Positions 1 to 6,707 of a stretch of DNA of 9,916 nucleotides are shown piece by piece. Each line of letters starts with the position of its first letter. Position 1 is the first letter of the stretch. Under the pieces are notes generated by a model that was not told where the DNA came from, ran no database searches, and saw only the letters and a program-made list of their open reading frames with translations. The position numbers and the translations under genes were made by a program. The stretch is taken from positions 1-9,916 of the forward strand of contig CAIZMD010000434.1 in the NCBI GenBank assembly GCA_903933995.1. The letters run 5' to 3'. This DNA is from an uncultured Bacteroidota bacterium. Lineage in GTDB: Bacteria > Bacteroidota > Bacteroidia > Chitinophagales > Chitinophagaceae.

Positions 1-78
1 AGAGTGAAGAGCGAGGAGTGACCCACCCCGCCCTACGGGCACCCCTCCCACAAGTGGTAGGGGAATTTAGAAGAGTGA
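1..78. repeat. Composite intergenic repeat: AGAGTGA heptamers around a GC-rich hairpin core
   Basis: The segment starts with three heptamers, AGAGTGA, AGAGCGA and GGAGTGA (1-21), the last two degenerate. A GC-rich core (22-63) follows, and another AGAGTGA lies at 72-78. The core holds a short hairpin GCCC-tac-GGGC (30-40) and a longer one with arms at 42-51 and 54-63 and a single C/T mismatch. The perfect heptamer array at 6595-6622 belongs to the same repeat family. Such heptamer strings are, to my recollection, common between genes in Chitinophagia-like genomes. The segment may extend beyond the left edge of the window. I see no coding potential in it. Confidence 0.6.
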
Positions 79-95
79 AAGAAATATTATTTTAT

Positions 96-129
96 AAAAA
101 AGGGCTGCAGATTTCTGCAGCCCTTTTTT
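96..129. terminator. Rho-independent terminator after the M16 peptidase gene
   Basis: A perfect 15-bp stem (arms 96-110 and 115-129, core GGGCTGCAG/CTGCAGCCC) closes a 4-nt loop. It has A/T runs on both sides, so it can work in both directions. It lies about 20 nt past the stop codon of the minus-strand M16 peptidase gene (151) and most likely ends that transcript. Confidence 0.9.
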
Positions 130-150
130 ATTTTTTGTTTGAGGTTTTGA

Positions 151-2889
151 TTATTTTTTCTTTTCAAAATCTCCACCGTAAACAAGGATCAATTTTTTTG
201 GATCGATGTATTTTTTCAATGCCGCATTTACTTGTGGCAGCTTTAAAGAAGTAATTTGTTTTTCAAAATCCGTGTACCAAGTAAGGTCACGATTTAGGAA
301 TTGATAAGATTCTAATAGACCGGCCAATTGACCATCAACGCCTAATCCAATCTTTCTTCCCTGCATCCAAGAATCAGTAGATTTTTTCAATTCATCTTCA
401 GTGAAACCTTTGTCCAACGCTTTGGTGATTTCTTCTTTTAAAGCAGAGTCCAAACGATTTTTGTAGATAGGATTAAAGATGGCATAAACGCCCCACTGTG
501 CCACTTTATCATTGGAACCGGCATTGAAGAATGATCCAGCACCATAGCTCATACCTTCTGCTTCACGGAGTCTTTTTGGAATCCTAGAAGAAAGAAAAGC
601 ACCACCTCCCAATAATTCATTGGCCATGGTTAATGCAGCATAATCAGGGTCTACATCATTCATAGGAATATTCATAAAACCAAGTGCCATTGCATTTGCC
701 TTATCAGGTGTTAACACAACTTCATCACTACCTTTTACGTCAAAATATTGTTGTGGTACACGAACAAAATTGGTCTTTGAATTCCAACCGCTAAATACAG
801 CACTAATGGCTTTCTCTGCTTCTGTTGGATCAAATTCTCCTACCAGTGCAGCAGTTCCATTATTAGCGCCATAGTGACTTGTATAGAATGCTTCTAAGTC
901 AGATTTTTTTACCGCGTTCAAAGCAGCAATAGATTCATCTGCATCAGAAGTATGGTAAATACTTGACTTGGGATAGCGCTCAGATTTTTGAGAAGCCAAA
1001 ATAGACGCACGGTATTGTGGATCATTTCTGTTGGCATCAATGGAAGCTTTGCTTTGAGCAATCATTTTGTCTAATTCATTCTGGTCAAAAGAAGGATTAG
1101 ATAAGATCTCTTTGAGCAAAGCCATGCAATTGGCAAAATGTGTTTTGTCAGTATTAATATTAATGCTCACGGTATTACCACCTCCACCAATATTAATTTG
1201 AGATTTGATTTTGTCCAAACTATCGTTCAACTGTTTTTTGTTCAAAGTCTTTGTTCCATTACGCAACATAGAAGCGGTGAAACTTGAAACAGTAGCCAAA
1301 TTGTCTAGGCTTTTTTCATTACCAATGCGGAGCTTGAAATTACCAATGATCTTCTCTCCCTTGGCTGGTTTTTTCAACAACGCATAGCGGAATCCATTGG
1401 GTAATTTTTTGTATACCGTATTCTTTTTGATATTAGCAATGCTGGTTTCAAAAGTCTCGGTTTGTTTTTTTACTTCCTTACCCTTGTAGTCTTTTACCAA
1501 AGCGCTTACATCAGCTGTTGGTTCTACTTTTACGCGGTCTGGATTCTTGTCTGGAATAAACAATCCCCATGTACGGTTAGATGGTTTGTAATATTTTTTG
1601 GCCACTGCTTGTACATCGGCCAGGGTTAGTTTTTCTAGACGATCCCTGTTCAAGTAGAACAAACGCCAGTCTCCAGAACCAATAGCTTCAGTGAGCGTGA
1701 TGCTCAAACCAATGGTATTATTGGTGGTGTTTTCAACGCGTTTGATTAAAGCGTTTTTTGCACGGTCCAATTCTTCCTGACTAATACTGGTGCTACCAAT
1801 TTGGTCTAGGGTAGACATGAACACAGTCTTGGCAGAATCAATGCTTTTCTCCTTTGGAACCTCAGCTTGTATATAAGTAAAGCCAGGGTCTTGTAACCAA
1901 AGCATGTCTGAACCAATGCCTGTAGCTAATTTCTTTTCAACCAAAGCCTTGTATAAAATACCAGAAGGGTTATTGGTTAAAATATGCATGAGGGCTTGGT
2001 TGGCCACAAAGTCTTTATCAGAATAAGCGGGAGTATGATAAAGCATACCCATGTATTGGATATCGCCAACGCGTTTTAGTTCTACATAGCGCTCACCGTC
2101 TTGCACAGGCTCAACGGTATAAGTATTTTGCAAAACACGGCTTGGTTTTGGAATGCCTGCATAGAATTGTTGGATCCACTGCAAAGCCTTGGCCTCGTCA
2201 AATTTTCCACCCACCATCAAAATAGCATTGTCTGGTTGGTAGTATTTTTTATAGAAAGCACGCAGGTTTTCAACGGGTACTAATTCAATATCTTCCTTGC
2301 TACCAATGGTTGATTTACCATAGTTATGCCAGAGATAAGCAGTAGACATGATGCGCTCTTGTAACACACCGCCTGGATCATTTTCACCTGACTCAAATTC
2401 ATTGCGTACCACGCTAAATTCTGTCTTTAATTCTTCTTTCAAGATCTGGCTATTCACCATTCTATCAGATTCCATGTCAAGTGCCCATTTTAGGTTCTCG
2501 TCATTGGCGGGCATAACTTCATAATAATTGGTACGGTCATACCAGGTAGTACCATTGGCTTCTGCGCCTTTGTCTGCAATGGCTTTTTTAATTTCTTTGT
2601 AACGCTTAGAAGTCTTGAACATCATGTGTTCTAATAAGTGCGCCATACCGCTTTCTCCATAACCCTCGTGTCTTGAACCCACTAAATAAGTGATGTTCAC
2701 CACCAAGTTGTTTTGAGAATTGTCTGGTACAAGTAGCACCCTAAGCCCATTGCTAAGCTTGTATTCTTTGATTCCCTCTACCTGGGTAACCAGTTGGGGA
2801 GCACCGCCTGCGGCGGGTTTGGCATTTTGTGCGTTCAATGCGGTCAGGGACAACAGACCGCAGAACAAGAAGCTGCTGAGTTGTTTCAT
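151..2889 (-). CDS. Exported M16 (pitrilysin/insulinase) zinc metallopeptidase, double-domain
   Basis: Predicted periplasmic zinc endopeptidase of family M16, 912 residues. It has a Sec signal peptide (about 1-20, cleavage near LNA-Q). The N-terminal M16 core carries the inverted zinc motif HLLEH (H84, E87, H88), and the distal metal ligand is probably E164 in RNEF. The second M16 half starts near residue 490. It has no HxxEH: the corresponding place reads TASML (538-542), so this half is probably non-catalytic. It keeps the C-terminal substrate-binding pair R775 and Y782 in an LREAEGMSY block. Two halves forming a clamshell are normal for this family and length. The ATG at 2889 gives a clean signal peptide. 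No Shine-Dalgarno is evident, as is usual in Bacteroidota. The gene lies alone between two terminators. The substrate (peptides or processed precursors) cannot be told from sequence. Confidence 0.93.
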   Translation of the reverse strand: MKQLSSFLFCGLLSLTALNAQNAKPAAGGAPQLVTQVEGIKEYKLSNGLRVLLVPDNSQNNLVVNITYLVGSRHEGYGESGMAHLLEHMMFKTSKRYKEIKKAIADKGAEANGTTWYDRTNYYEVMPANDENLKWALDMESDRMVNSQILKEELKTEFSVVRNEFESGENDPGGVLQERIMSTAYLWHNYGKSTIGSKEDIELVPVENLRAFYKKYYQPDNAILMVGGKFDEAKALQWIQQFYAGIPKPSRVLQNTYTVEPVQDGERYVELKRVGDIQYMGMLYHTPAYSDKDFVANQALMHILTNNPSGILYKALVEKKLATGIGSDMLWLQDPGFTYIQAEVPKEKSIDSAKTVFMSTLDQIGSTSISQEELDRAKNALIKRVENTTNNTIGLSITLTEAIGSGDWRLFYLNRDRLEKLTLADVQAVAKKYYKPSNRTWGLFIPDKNPDRVKVEPTADVSALVKDYKGKEVKKQTETFETSIANIKKNTVYKKLPNGFRYALLKKPAKGEKIIGNFKLRIGNEKSLDNLATVSSFTASMLRNGTKTLNKKQLNDSLDKIKSQINIGGGGNTVSININTDKTHFANCMALLKEILSNPSFDQNELDKMIAQSKASIDANRNDPQYRASILASQKSERYPKSSIYHTSDADESIAALNAVKKSDLEAFYTSHYGANNGTAALVGEFDPTEAEKAISAVFSGWNSKTNFVRVPQQYFDVKGSDEVVLTPDKANAMALGFMNIPMNDVDPDYAALTMANELLGGGAFLSSRIPKRLREAEGMSYGAGSFFNAGSNDKVAQWGVYAIFNPIYKNRLDSALKEEITKALDKGFTEDELKKSTDSWMQGRKIGLGVDGQLAGLLESYQFLNRDLTWYTDFEKQITSLKLPQVNAALKKYIDPKKLILVYGGDFEKKK

Positions 2890-2938
2890 ATAATGGATGG
2901 TTGGTATTACAATTTAATGTCTTCAAAAAGGGAAACAA

Positions 2939-2972
2939 AAAACCCCAGATTAGTTTCATAACTGGGGGTTTT
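2939..2972 (-). terminator. Terminator after lysS
   Basis: Arms AAAACCCCAG (2939-2948) and CTGGGGGTTTT (2962-2972) pair with one bulged G across a 13-nt loop. On the minus strand the stem is followed by a T run, as expected for a Rho-independent terminator. It sits about 60 nt after the lysS stop codon and separates lysS from the M16 peptidase gene. Confidence 0.8.
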
Positions 2973-2980
2973 CAAATGTA
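2973..2980 (-). promoter_or_regulatory. Possible -7 box for the M16 peptidase gene
   Basis: The minus strand reads TACATTTG, a full match to the Bacteroidota -7 consensus TAnnTTTG, about 84 nt upstream of the ATG. The nearest TTG that could serve as a -33 element is 26 nt further upstream, which is too far. A start site just downstream would also fall inside the lysS terminator hairpin. The call is weak. Confidence 0.28.
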
Positions 2981-3009
2981 AACATTTATTAGAATCTTAT
3001 GAATCTCAA

Positions 3010-3028
3010 TACTAAAATTGTTTTAGTA
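3010..3028. repeat. AT-rich perfect inverted repeat just after lysS
   Basis: TACTAAAA (3010-3017) and TTTTAGTA (3021-3028) form a perfect 8-bp inverted repeat around TTG, starting 7 nt past the lysS stop codon. It could be a 3' mRNA hairpin upstream of the main terminator or an operator. The low GC makes a strong terminator unlikely. Confidence 0.45.
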
Positions 3029-3034
3029 GGATTG

Positions 3035-4591
3035 TCAAGAAGCGGATTCAGCGTCTTTTTCAGTTGTTTCTTCGGTTTTTTCAGGTCGCATTTGTGGGAA
3101 TAACAATACGTCTTGTATAGAAGCTTGGTTGGTCATTAACATGCACAAACGGTCAATCCCAATCCCAATACCTGAAGTTGGTGGCATCCCATATTCTAGG
3201 GCACGCAAGAAGTCATAGTCAATAAACATGGCTTCGTCGTCTCCGCGTTCCATGAGTTTAGCCTGTTCTTCAAAACGCTCGCGTTGGTCAATAGGGTCAT
3301 TCAACTCTGAATAGGCATTGGCAATTTCCTTACCATTCACCATGAGTTCAAATCGCTCAACCAGACCCGGTTTGCTGCGGTGCTTCTTGGTTAGTGGGCT
3401 CATCTCAACGGGATAGTCAATGATGAATGTGGGCTGTGTATAGGTATGCTCACTGGTATTGCCAAAGAGCTCATCAATCAATTTACCCTTACCAATATTG
3501 TTTGGAACAGAGATATTTAGTTGCTTGCAAACATCGCGCAAGCCAGCTTCATCCTTATCACTCACGTCTATGCCAGTGTTCTCTTTAATGGCATCCAAAA
3601 TACTGATGCGTTTAAAAGGGGCTTTGAAACTGATGATCTTGTCTCCCACTGGAACGTCTGTTGTGCCGTGCAGGGCGATGGCTATTTTTTCAAACAATTG
3701 CTCGGTGGTTTCCATCATCCAGAAATAATCCTTGTAGGCGGTATACCATTCTAAGACGGTAAATTCTGGATTGTGCGTGCGGTCCATCCCCTCATTTCTA
3801 AAGTTGCGGCTAAACTCATACACCCAATCAAATCCGCCTACAATCAATCTTTTCAGATAGAGCTCATTGGCAATTCGCATGTATAATGGAATATCCAACG
3901 CGTTGTGGTGAGAAATAAAAGGTCTTGCAGCAGCTCCACCTGGAATGCTTTGCAATACAGGGGTATCTACTTCTAAAGCGCCTTGTGCATTCAAGAACTC
4001 ACGAATGGTGTTGACCAATTTGGTTCTTTTGACAAAGGTTTCCCTTACCTGGGGGTTTACAATCAGGTCTGCATAACGTTGACGGTAGCGGAACTCGGGG
4101 TCAGTTACGGCGTCAAAGACATTGCCTTCCTCGTCACGTTTCACCACCGGAAGTGGCTTTAAAGACTTGGTGAGTAGGGTTAAAGTTTGGGTATGAATAG
4201 AGGTTTCACCGGTTTTGGTAATAAATACATATCCGGTAGCACCAATAATATCACCTAGGTCCAAGCCATTTTTTACCACATTGTCCCAGAAAGACTTGTC
4301 TTCTTCTGGACAGAGGTCGTCTCTTTTGACATAGAGTTGGATAATGCCCTTGCTATCTTGAATCTTGATAAAGAATACCTTACCCTTGTCATTGATGCTC
4401 ATGATTCTTCCGGCCACACATACAGCGGCAAACTGCTCCTTGGTTTCTTCTGTGAACTGATCTTTGATCTCCGTAGAAAAATGGGATACGGGATACAATG
4501 GTGCGGGATAGGGGTCAATTCCTGCAGCTTGCAATTTTACTAGCTTTTCCCTGCGGATCAATTCCTGCTCTGACAAATGGTTTGAACTCAT
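3035..4591 (-). CDS. lysS: Lysyl-tRNA synthetase, class II
   Basis: Charges tRNA-Lys with lysine using ATP, in the cytosol. The 518 residues match the usual bacterial LysS length. An OB-fold anticodon-binding domain (about 55-145) precedes the class II catalytic core. Motif 1 ends around P211 (EVDTPVLQ). Motif 2 is FRNEGMDRTHNPEF (264-277), and motif 3 is GIGIGIDR (474-481) with the ATP-binding arginine R481. The tail after about residue 500 is acidic and lysine-rich and not conserved in the family. The ATG at 4591 follows a good promoter-like sequence with a short leader. The gene lies 36 nt downstream of the pseudouridine synthase gene on the same strand. Confidence in identity is very high. 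Confidence 0.98.
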   Translation of the reverse strand: MSSNHLSEQELIRREKLVKLQAAGIDPYPAPLYPVSHFSTEIKDQFTEETKEQFAAVCVAGRIMSINDKGKVFFIKIQDSKGIIQLYVKRDDLCPEEDKSFWDNVVKNGLDLGDIIGATGYVFITKTGETSIHTQTLTLLTKSLKPLPVVKRDEEGNVFDAVTDPEFRYRQRYADLIVNPQVRETFVKRTKLVNTIREFLNAQGALEVDTPVLQSIPGGAAARPFISHHNALDIPLYMRIANELYLKRLIVGGFDWVYEFSRNFRNEGMDRTHNPEFTVLEWYTAYKDYFWMMETTEQLFEKIAIALHGTTDVPVGDKIISFKAPFKRISILDAIKENTGIDVSDKDEAGLRDVCKQLNISVPNNIGKGKLIDELFGNTSEHTYTQPTFIIDYPVEMSPLTKKHRSKPGLVERFELMVNGKEIANAYSELNDPIDQRERFEEQAKLMERGDDEAMFIDYDFLRALEYGMPPTSGIGIGIDRLCMLMTNQASIQDVLLFPQMRPEKTEETTEKDAESAS

Positions 4592-4614
4592 AATTTTCTT
4601 TTGCTTGGAACCCG

Positions 4615-4648
4615 CAAAAATAATGCATCAAAGCGATTTGCCGCCAAA
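4615..4648 (-). promoter_or_regulatory. Predicted lysS promoter overlapping the 3' end of the pseudouridine synthase gene
   Basis: The minus strand has TATTTTTG (4622 to 4615), a full match to TAnnTTTG. TTTG (4648 to 4645) lies 22 nt upstream as a -33 candidate. Transcription would start near 4608, giving a leader of about 17 nt. The -33 element lies within the upstream coding sequence, so lysS could be expressed independently of that gene. Confidence 0.55.
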
Positions 4649-5224
4649 CAGTTTTTCTCTGATTTCTTGCTCTGATAATGGAATCATTTCTCCGGGTTGC
4701 ATCTTGTCTAAGAAAATGCCTTCTATACTATTGCGCACCAATCGCAAAGTGGGGAATCCAACTTTGGCTGTCATCTTTCTAACCTGTCTATTTTTTCCTT
4801 CCGTTAAAATGAGTTCTATCCAGGGTGCAGGAATTTCTTTTCTAAAACGAATAGGTGGATTTCTTGCTGGAAGTTCTGGATCCTGTTCTAATATTTTTGC
4901 AAGCAAGGATTTGCATTGATGCAATTTTCCATCCACATTTATTTCAACGCCTTTTTTTAATTGTACAATAGCTTCATCAGTAATGGCACCATCTACTTGT
5001 ACCAAGTAAGAACGTTGGTGTTGAAAATTAGGATGTAATAAACGGTGGTTGAGTTGTTTGTTATTGGTAAGTAACAACAAACCTTCACTATCAAAATCTA
5101 ATCTTCCAACAGGATAAACATCTTTGGGAACCTTAAAAAAATCAGACAAAGTTTGCTTGTCTCCCTCTGGTGAAAACTGTGAAAGTACTTGGAAGGGTTT
5201 GTATATTTTGAAGTACTGATGCAT
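4628..5224 (-). CDS. rluE: 23S rRNA pseudouridine synthase, RsuA/RluE type
   Basis: Isomerises uridine to pseudouridine in rRNA. By motif resemblance to E. coli RluE the target would be the U2457 position of 23S rRNA. With the chosen ATG the protein has 198 residues and lacks the N-terminal S4 domain of RsuA and RluB, which fits RluE. Visible are the catalytic block GRLD (40-43, D43) followed by SEGLLLLTNN, the RluE-like NPPIRFRKEIPAPW (122-135), and EGKNRQVRKM (142-151) followed by GFPTLRLVR. An in-frame TTG at 5233 would add only three residues and lies inside a hairpin stem, so the ATG at 5224 is preferred. lysS follows after 36 nt. Family assignment is firm; the exact target nucleotide is inference. 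Confidence 0.9.
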   Translation of the reverse strand: MHQYFKIYKPFQVLSQFSPEGDKQTLSDFFKVPKDVYPVGRLDFDSEGLLLLTNNKQLNHRLLHPNFQHQRSYLVQVDGAITDEAIVQLKKGVEINVDGKLHQCKSLLAKILEQDPELPARNPPIRFRKEIPAPWIELILTEGKNRQVRKMTAKVGFPTLRLVRNSIEGIFLDKMQPGEMIPLSEQEIREKLFGGKSL

Positions 5225-5232
5225 ATAAAACA

Positions 5233-5256
5233 AAAGTCTCGCAGAAGCGAGACTTT
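5233..5256 (-). promoter_or_regulatory. Terminator-like hairpin in the leader of the pseudouridine synthase gene
   Basis: AAAGTCTCGC (5233-5242) and GCGAGACTTT (5247-5256) form a perfect 10-bp stem with a 4-nt loop. On the minus strand it is followed by TGTTTTAT and then the ATG, so the hairpin ends 8 nt before the start codon. There is no upstream minus-strand gene for it to terminate. It may attenuate transcription or limit ribosome access to the gene. The structure is clear; the role is inferred. Confidence 0.6.
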
Positions 5257-5282
5257 GTATATAGATGGGTTAGTAAGTACCA

Positions 5283-5297
5283 GGAAATTAAATTTCC
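5283..5297. promoter_or_regulatory. Small palindrome at the predicted start site of the pseudouridine synthase transcript
   Basis: GGAAAT-taa-ATTTCC is a 6-bp inverted repeat with a 3-nt spacer. It overlaps the position where transcription from the predicted promoter at 5303-5334 would begin (about 5296). It could be an operator half-site pair or simply a 5'-end stem on the mRNA. No protein can be assigned. Confidence 0.3.
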
Positions 5298-5302
5298 TTA
5301 CA

Positions 5303-5334
5303 CAATATTAAATAACCTTTTTACCAAAGCAAAA
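5303..5334 (-). promoter_or_regulatory. Predicted promoter of the pseudouridine synthase gene
   Basis: The minus strand has TTTTG (5334 to 5330), then exactly 19 nt, then TAATATTG (5310 to 5303), a 7 of 8 match to TAnnTTTG. The spacing is typical of Bacteroidota housekeeping promoters. The predicted leader of about 70 nt contains the palindrome at 5283-5297 and the hairpin at 5233-5256. Confidence 0.5.
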
Positions 5335-5593
5335 TTTTTTTTGAACAAGTTTATTAACATTTTTCAAGCGGGTTGTGGATTGCCAGGCATTCTATCCCTT
5401 TTGCAACAAGCATTTTCAAAGAAATTAGGCAGGTGTTTTGTTTGCTTATATTTTTTACAAAGCTCTGTAATATTTATGAATAAAGGATTTCAGAAGATGT
5501 TCATTTATTAGTTTACTAAAATAATGGATTAAAAAATCTGTTAGAGAAATGAAAAAAACCTATTGCTAAAAGGGTTTTTGGAAGGAAAAAAAA
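5335..5593. other. AT-rich divergent intergenic region without a gene
   Basis: I find no convincing gene here. The segment is very AT-rich. It contains TTATTAACA (about 5351-5359), TGTGGATTG (about 5375-5383, 7 of 9 against the DnaA box TGTGGATAA) and the small palindrome TGCCaGGCA (5381-5389). There is also an AT-rich hairpin AAAAACC/GGTTTTT (5554-5560 and 5573-5579). An 11-codon ATG frame at 5476-5511 shows no supporting signal. The region most likely holds spacer and regulatory DNA for the divergent pseudouridine synthase and lpxD genes. Confidence 0.5.
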
Positions 5594-5622
5594 TTTCTGC
5601 AAAGCGCCAGCCATTACCTTTG
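5594..5622 (+). promoter_or_regulatory. Predicted lpxD promoter
   Basis: TACCTTTG (5615-5622) is a full match to the Bacteroidota -7 box. A weak -33 candidate, TTTCTG, lies at 5594-5599 with somewhat short spacing. Transcription would begin near 5629, about 14 nt before the ATG at 5644. That would leave the upstream TTG at 5563 outside the transcript. Confidence 0.55.
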
Positions 5623-5643
5623 AATTGCACAAAAAATAGCATT

Positions 5644-6594
5644 ATGCAATTTCCCGCACCCGTTTCTCTTGAATGGATGGCCAATTTAATTGGGGCCGAG
5701 TTGATTGGTAATCCTGCTGCTGTTGTTGCAGGAATTAATGAGATTCACAAAGTTGAACCCGGTGATCTTGTTTTTGTAGACCATCCCAAATACTATGATA
5801 CTTGTTTGAATAGTGCGGCTACGCATATCATCATCAACACAAAAGACGTAACTGTTCCAGCAGGAAAATCTTTGTTAGTAGTAGCAGAACCATTTGAAGC
5901 CTACTTAAAAATTGTACGTCACTTTAAACCATTTTCACCTGCGCAACAATCCATTAGTGATGATCTTATTATTGGAGAAGGCTCTGTGATTATGCCCAAT
6001 GTTTTTGTTGGAAAAAATGTAGTGATTGGAAAAAATAGCATCATTCATCCCAATGTTTCTTTGTTAGATGGAACCATTATTGGTGATCATGTAGTGATAC
6101 AAGCAGGTGCCGTGATAGGTAGTGATGCATTTTACTACAACACTAAAAAGAACCGTGATGTTTGGTACAAACGCATGGAGAGTTGTGGCAATGTAGTCAT
6201 TGAAGACTATGTAGAAATTGGTGCTGGTTGTACCATTGATAGAGGCGTTACGGCAGAGACCAAAATTGGTGCAGGAACCAAGATGGACAATATGGTGCAT
6301 ATTGGTCACGATACCACAGTTGGAAAAAATTGTCTGTTTGCAGCTCAAGTAGGTATTGCTGGTGGAACCATTATTGAAGAAGGGGTTGTGCTCTGGGGTC
6401 AGGTGGGTGTGAGTAAAACGCTGACCATTGGTGCTAATGCGGTGGTGCTGGCTCAAAGTGGAGTTCCGTCTTCTTTGGCAGGTGGTAAGACCTATTTTGG
6501 ATATCCAGCGGAAGATGCGTCTTTGAAAAGAAGGGAATTGGTTTGGATAAAGCGCATTCCCGAGCTTTGGAAGAAAGTGATGGAGAACAAGTAA
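5644..6594 (+). CDS. lpxD: LpxD-like UDP-3-O-acylglucosamine N-acyltransferase
   Basis: Predicted cytosolic acyltransferase of lipid A synthesis. LpxD moves a 3-hydroxyacyl chain from acyl carrier protein to the 2-amino group of UDP-3-O-acylglucosamine. The 316 residues comprise an N-terminal LpxD domain (about 1-100) and a left-handed beta-helix of hexapeptide repeats (about 105-285). EIGAGCTIDRG (192-202) and HIGHD (219-223) are visible; H222 corresponds to the catalytic histidine of E. coli LpxD. Where E. coli has DGFGY, this protein has DAFYY. It also lacks the long C-terminal helix of full LpxD and ends in a short basic segment. This resembles the second, shorter LpxD type that I recall in Bacteroidota. 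No lpxC, lpxA or fabZ is adjacent. The ATG at 5644 is preferred to the TTG at 5563 because of the promoter at 5615-5622. Confidence 0.85.
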   Translation: MQFPAPVSLEWMANLIGAELIGNPAAVVAGINEIHKVEPGDLVFVDHPKYYDTCLNSAATHIIINTKDVTVPAGKSLLVVAEPFEAYLKIVRHFKPFSPAQQSISDDLIIGEGSVIMPNVFVGKNVVIGKNSIIHPNVSLLDGTIIGDHVVIQAGAVIGSDAFYYNTKKNRDVWYKRMESCGNVVIEDYVEIGAGCTIDRGVTAETKIGAGTKMDNMVHIGHDTTVGKNCLFAAQVGIAGGTIIEEGVVLWGQVGVSKTLTIGANAVVLAQSGVPSSLAGGKTYFGYPAEDASLKRRELVWIKRIPELWKKVMENK

Positions 6595-6622
6595 AGAGTG
6601 AAGAGTGAAGAGTGAAGAGTGA
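6595..6622. repeat. Four perfect tandem AGAGTGA heptamers
   Basis: AGAGTGA is repeated four times without a mismatch directly after the lpxD stop codon, followed by AT-rich DNA. The same unit, in degenerate copies, brackets the GC-rich core at the left edge of the window (1-78). It is intergenic and probably variable in copy number between strains. Confidence 0.85.
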
Positions 6623-6665
6623 AAAATTAAAAGGAACGAAAGATAGGATCATCTAGCTTTATATT

Positions 6666-6698
6666 AAAGCCCCGCAACTGAAAAGATTGCGGGGCTTT
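6666..6698. terminator. Bidirectional terminator between lpxD and the thioredoxin-like lipoprotein gene
   Basis: AAAGCCCCGCAA (6666-6677) and TTGCGGGGCTTT (6687-6698) form a perfect 12-bp stem with a 9-nt loop and A/T tails on both sides. It lies between two convergent genes (stops at 6594 and 6708) and can end both transcripts. Confidence 0.92.
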
Positions 6699-6707
6699 TG
6701 TTTGGGC

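Noticed and set aside
18..254. Plus-strand frame across the left-edge repeat
   Set aside because: It runs through the GC-rich repeat, the terminator hairpin and the antisense end of the M16 peptidase gene, and its sequence is not protein-like.
5225..5233. TTG start adding three residues to the pseudouridine synthase
   Set aside because: It lies within the leader hairpin, and an ATG three codons later gives a normal RluE-type N-terminus.
5476..5511. 11-codon ATG frame in the lpxD upstream region
   Set aside because: It has no promoter, no ribosome binding signal and no regulatory pattern such as codon runs, and it lies upstream of the predicted lpxD start site.
5257..5553. Possible minus-strand non-coding RNA ending at the hairpin at 5233-5256
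   Set aside because: The segment is too AT-rich and lacks long-range pairing or landmarks of 6S RNA, RNase P RNA or tmRNA. A leader of the pseudouridine synthase gene explains the hairpin better.
5563..5643. 27-residue N-terminal extension of lpxD from a TTG start
   Set aside because: The added residues are unlike LpxD, and a full -7 promoter box at 5615-5622 lies inside the extension, so the transcript would begin after the TTG. The ATG at 5644 begins the recognisable protein.
6064..6456. Antisense open frame of 130 residues opposite lpxD
   Set aside because: It is a mirror of the hexapeptide-repeat coding sequence, rich in His, Asn and Thr with no domain signature. Similar antisense frames occur opposite lysS and the SDR gene.
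6595..6622. CRISPR array
   Set aside because: The units are 7 bp, directly tandem and have no spacers, so this is a simple tandem repeat.
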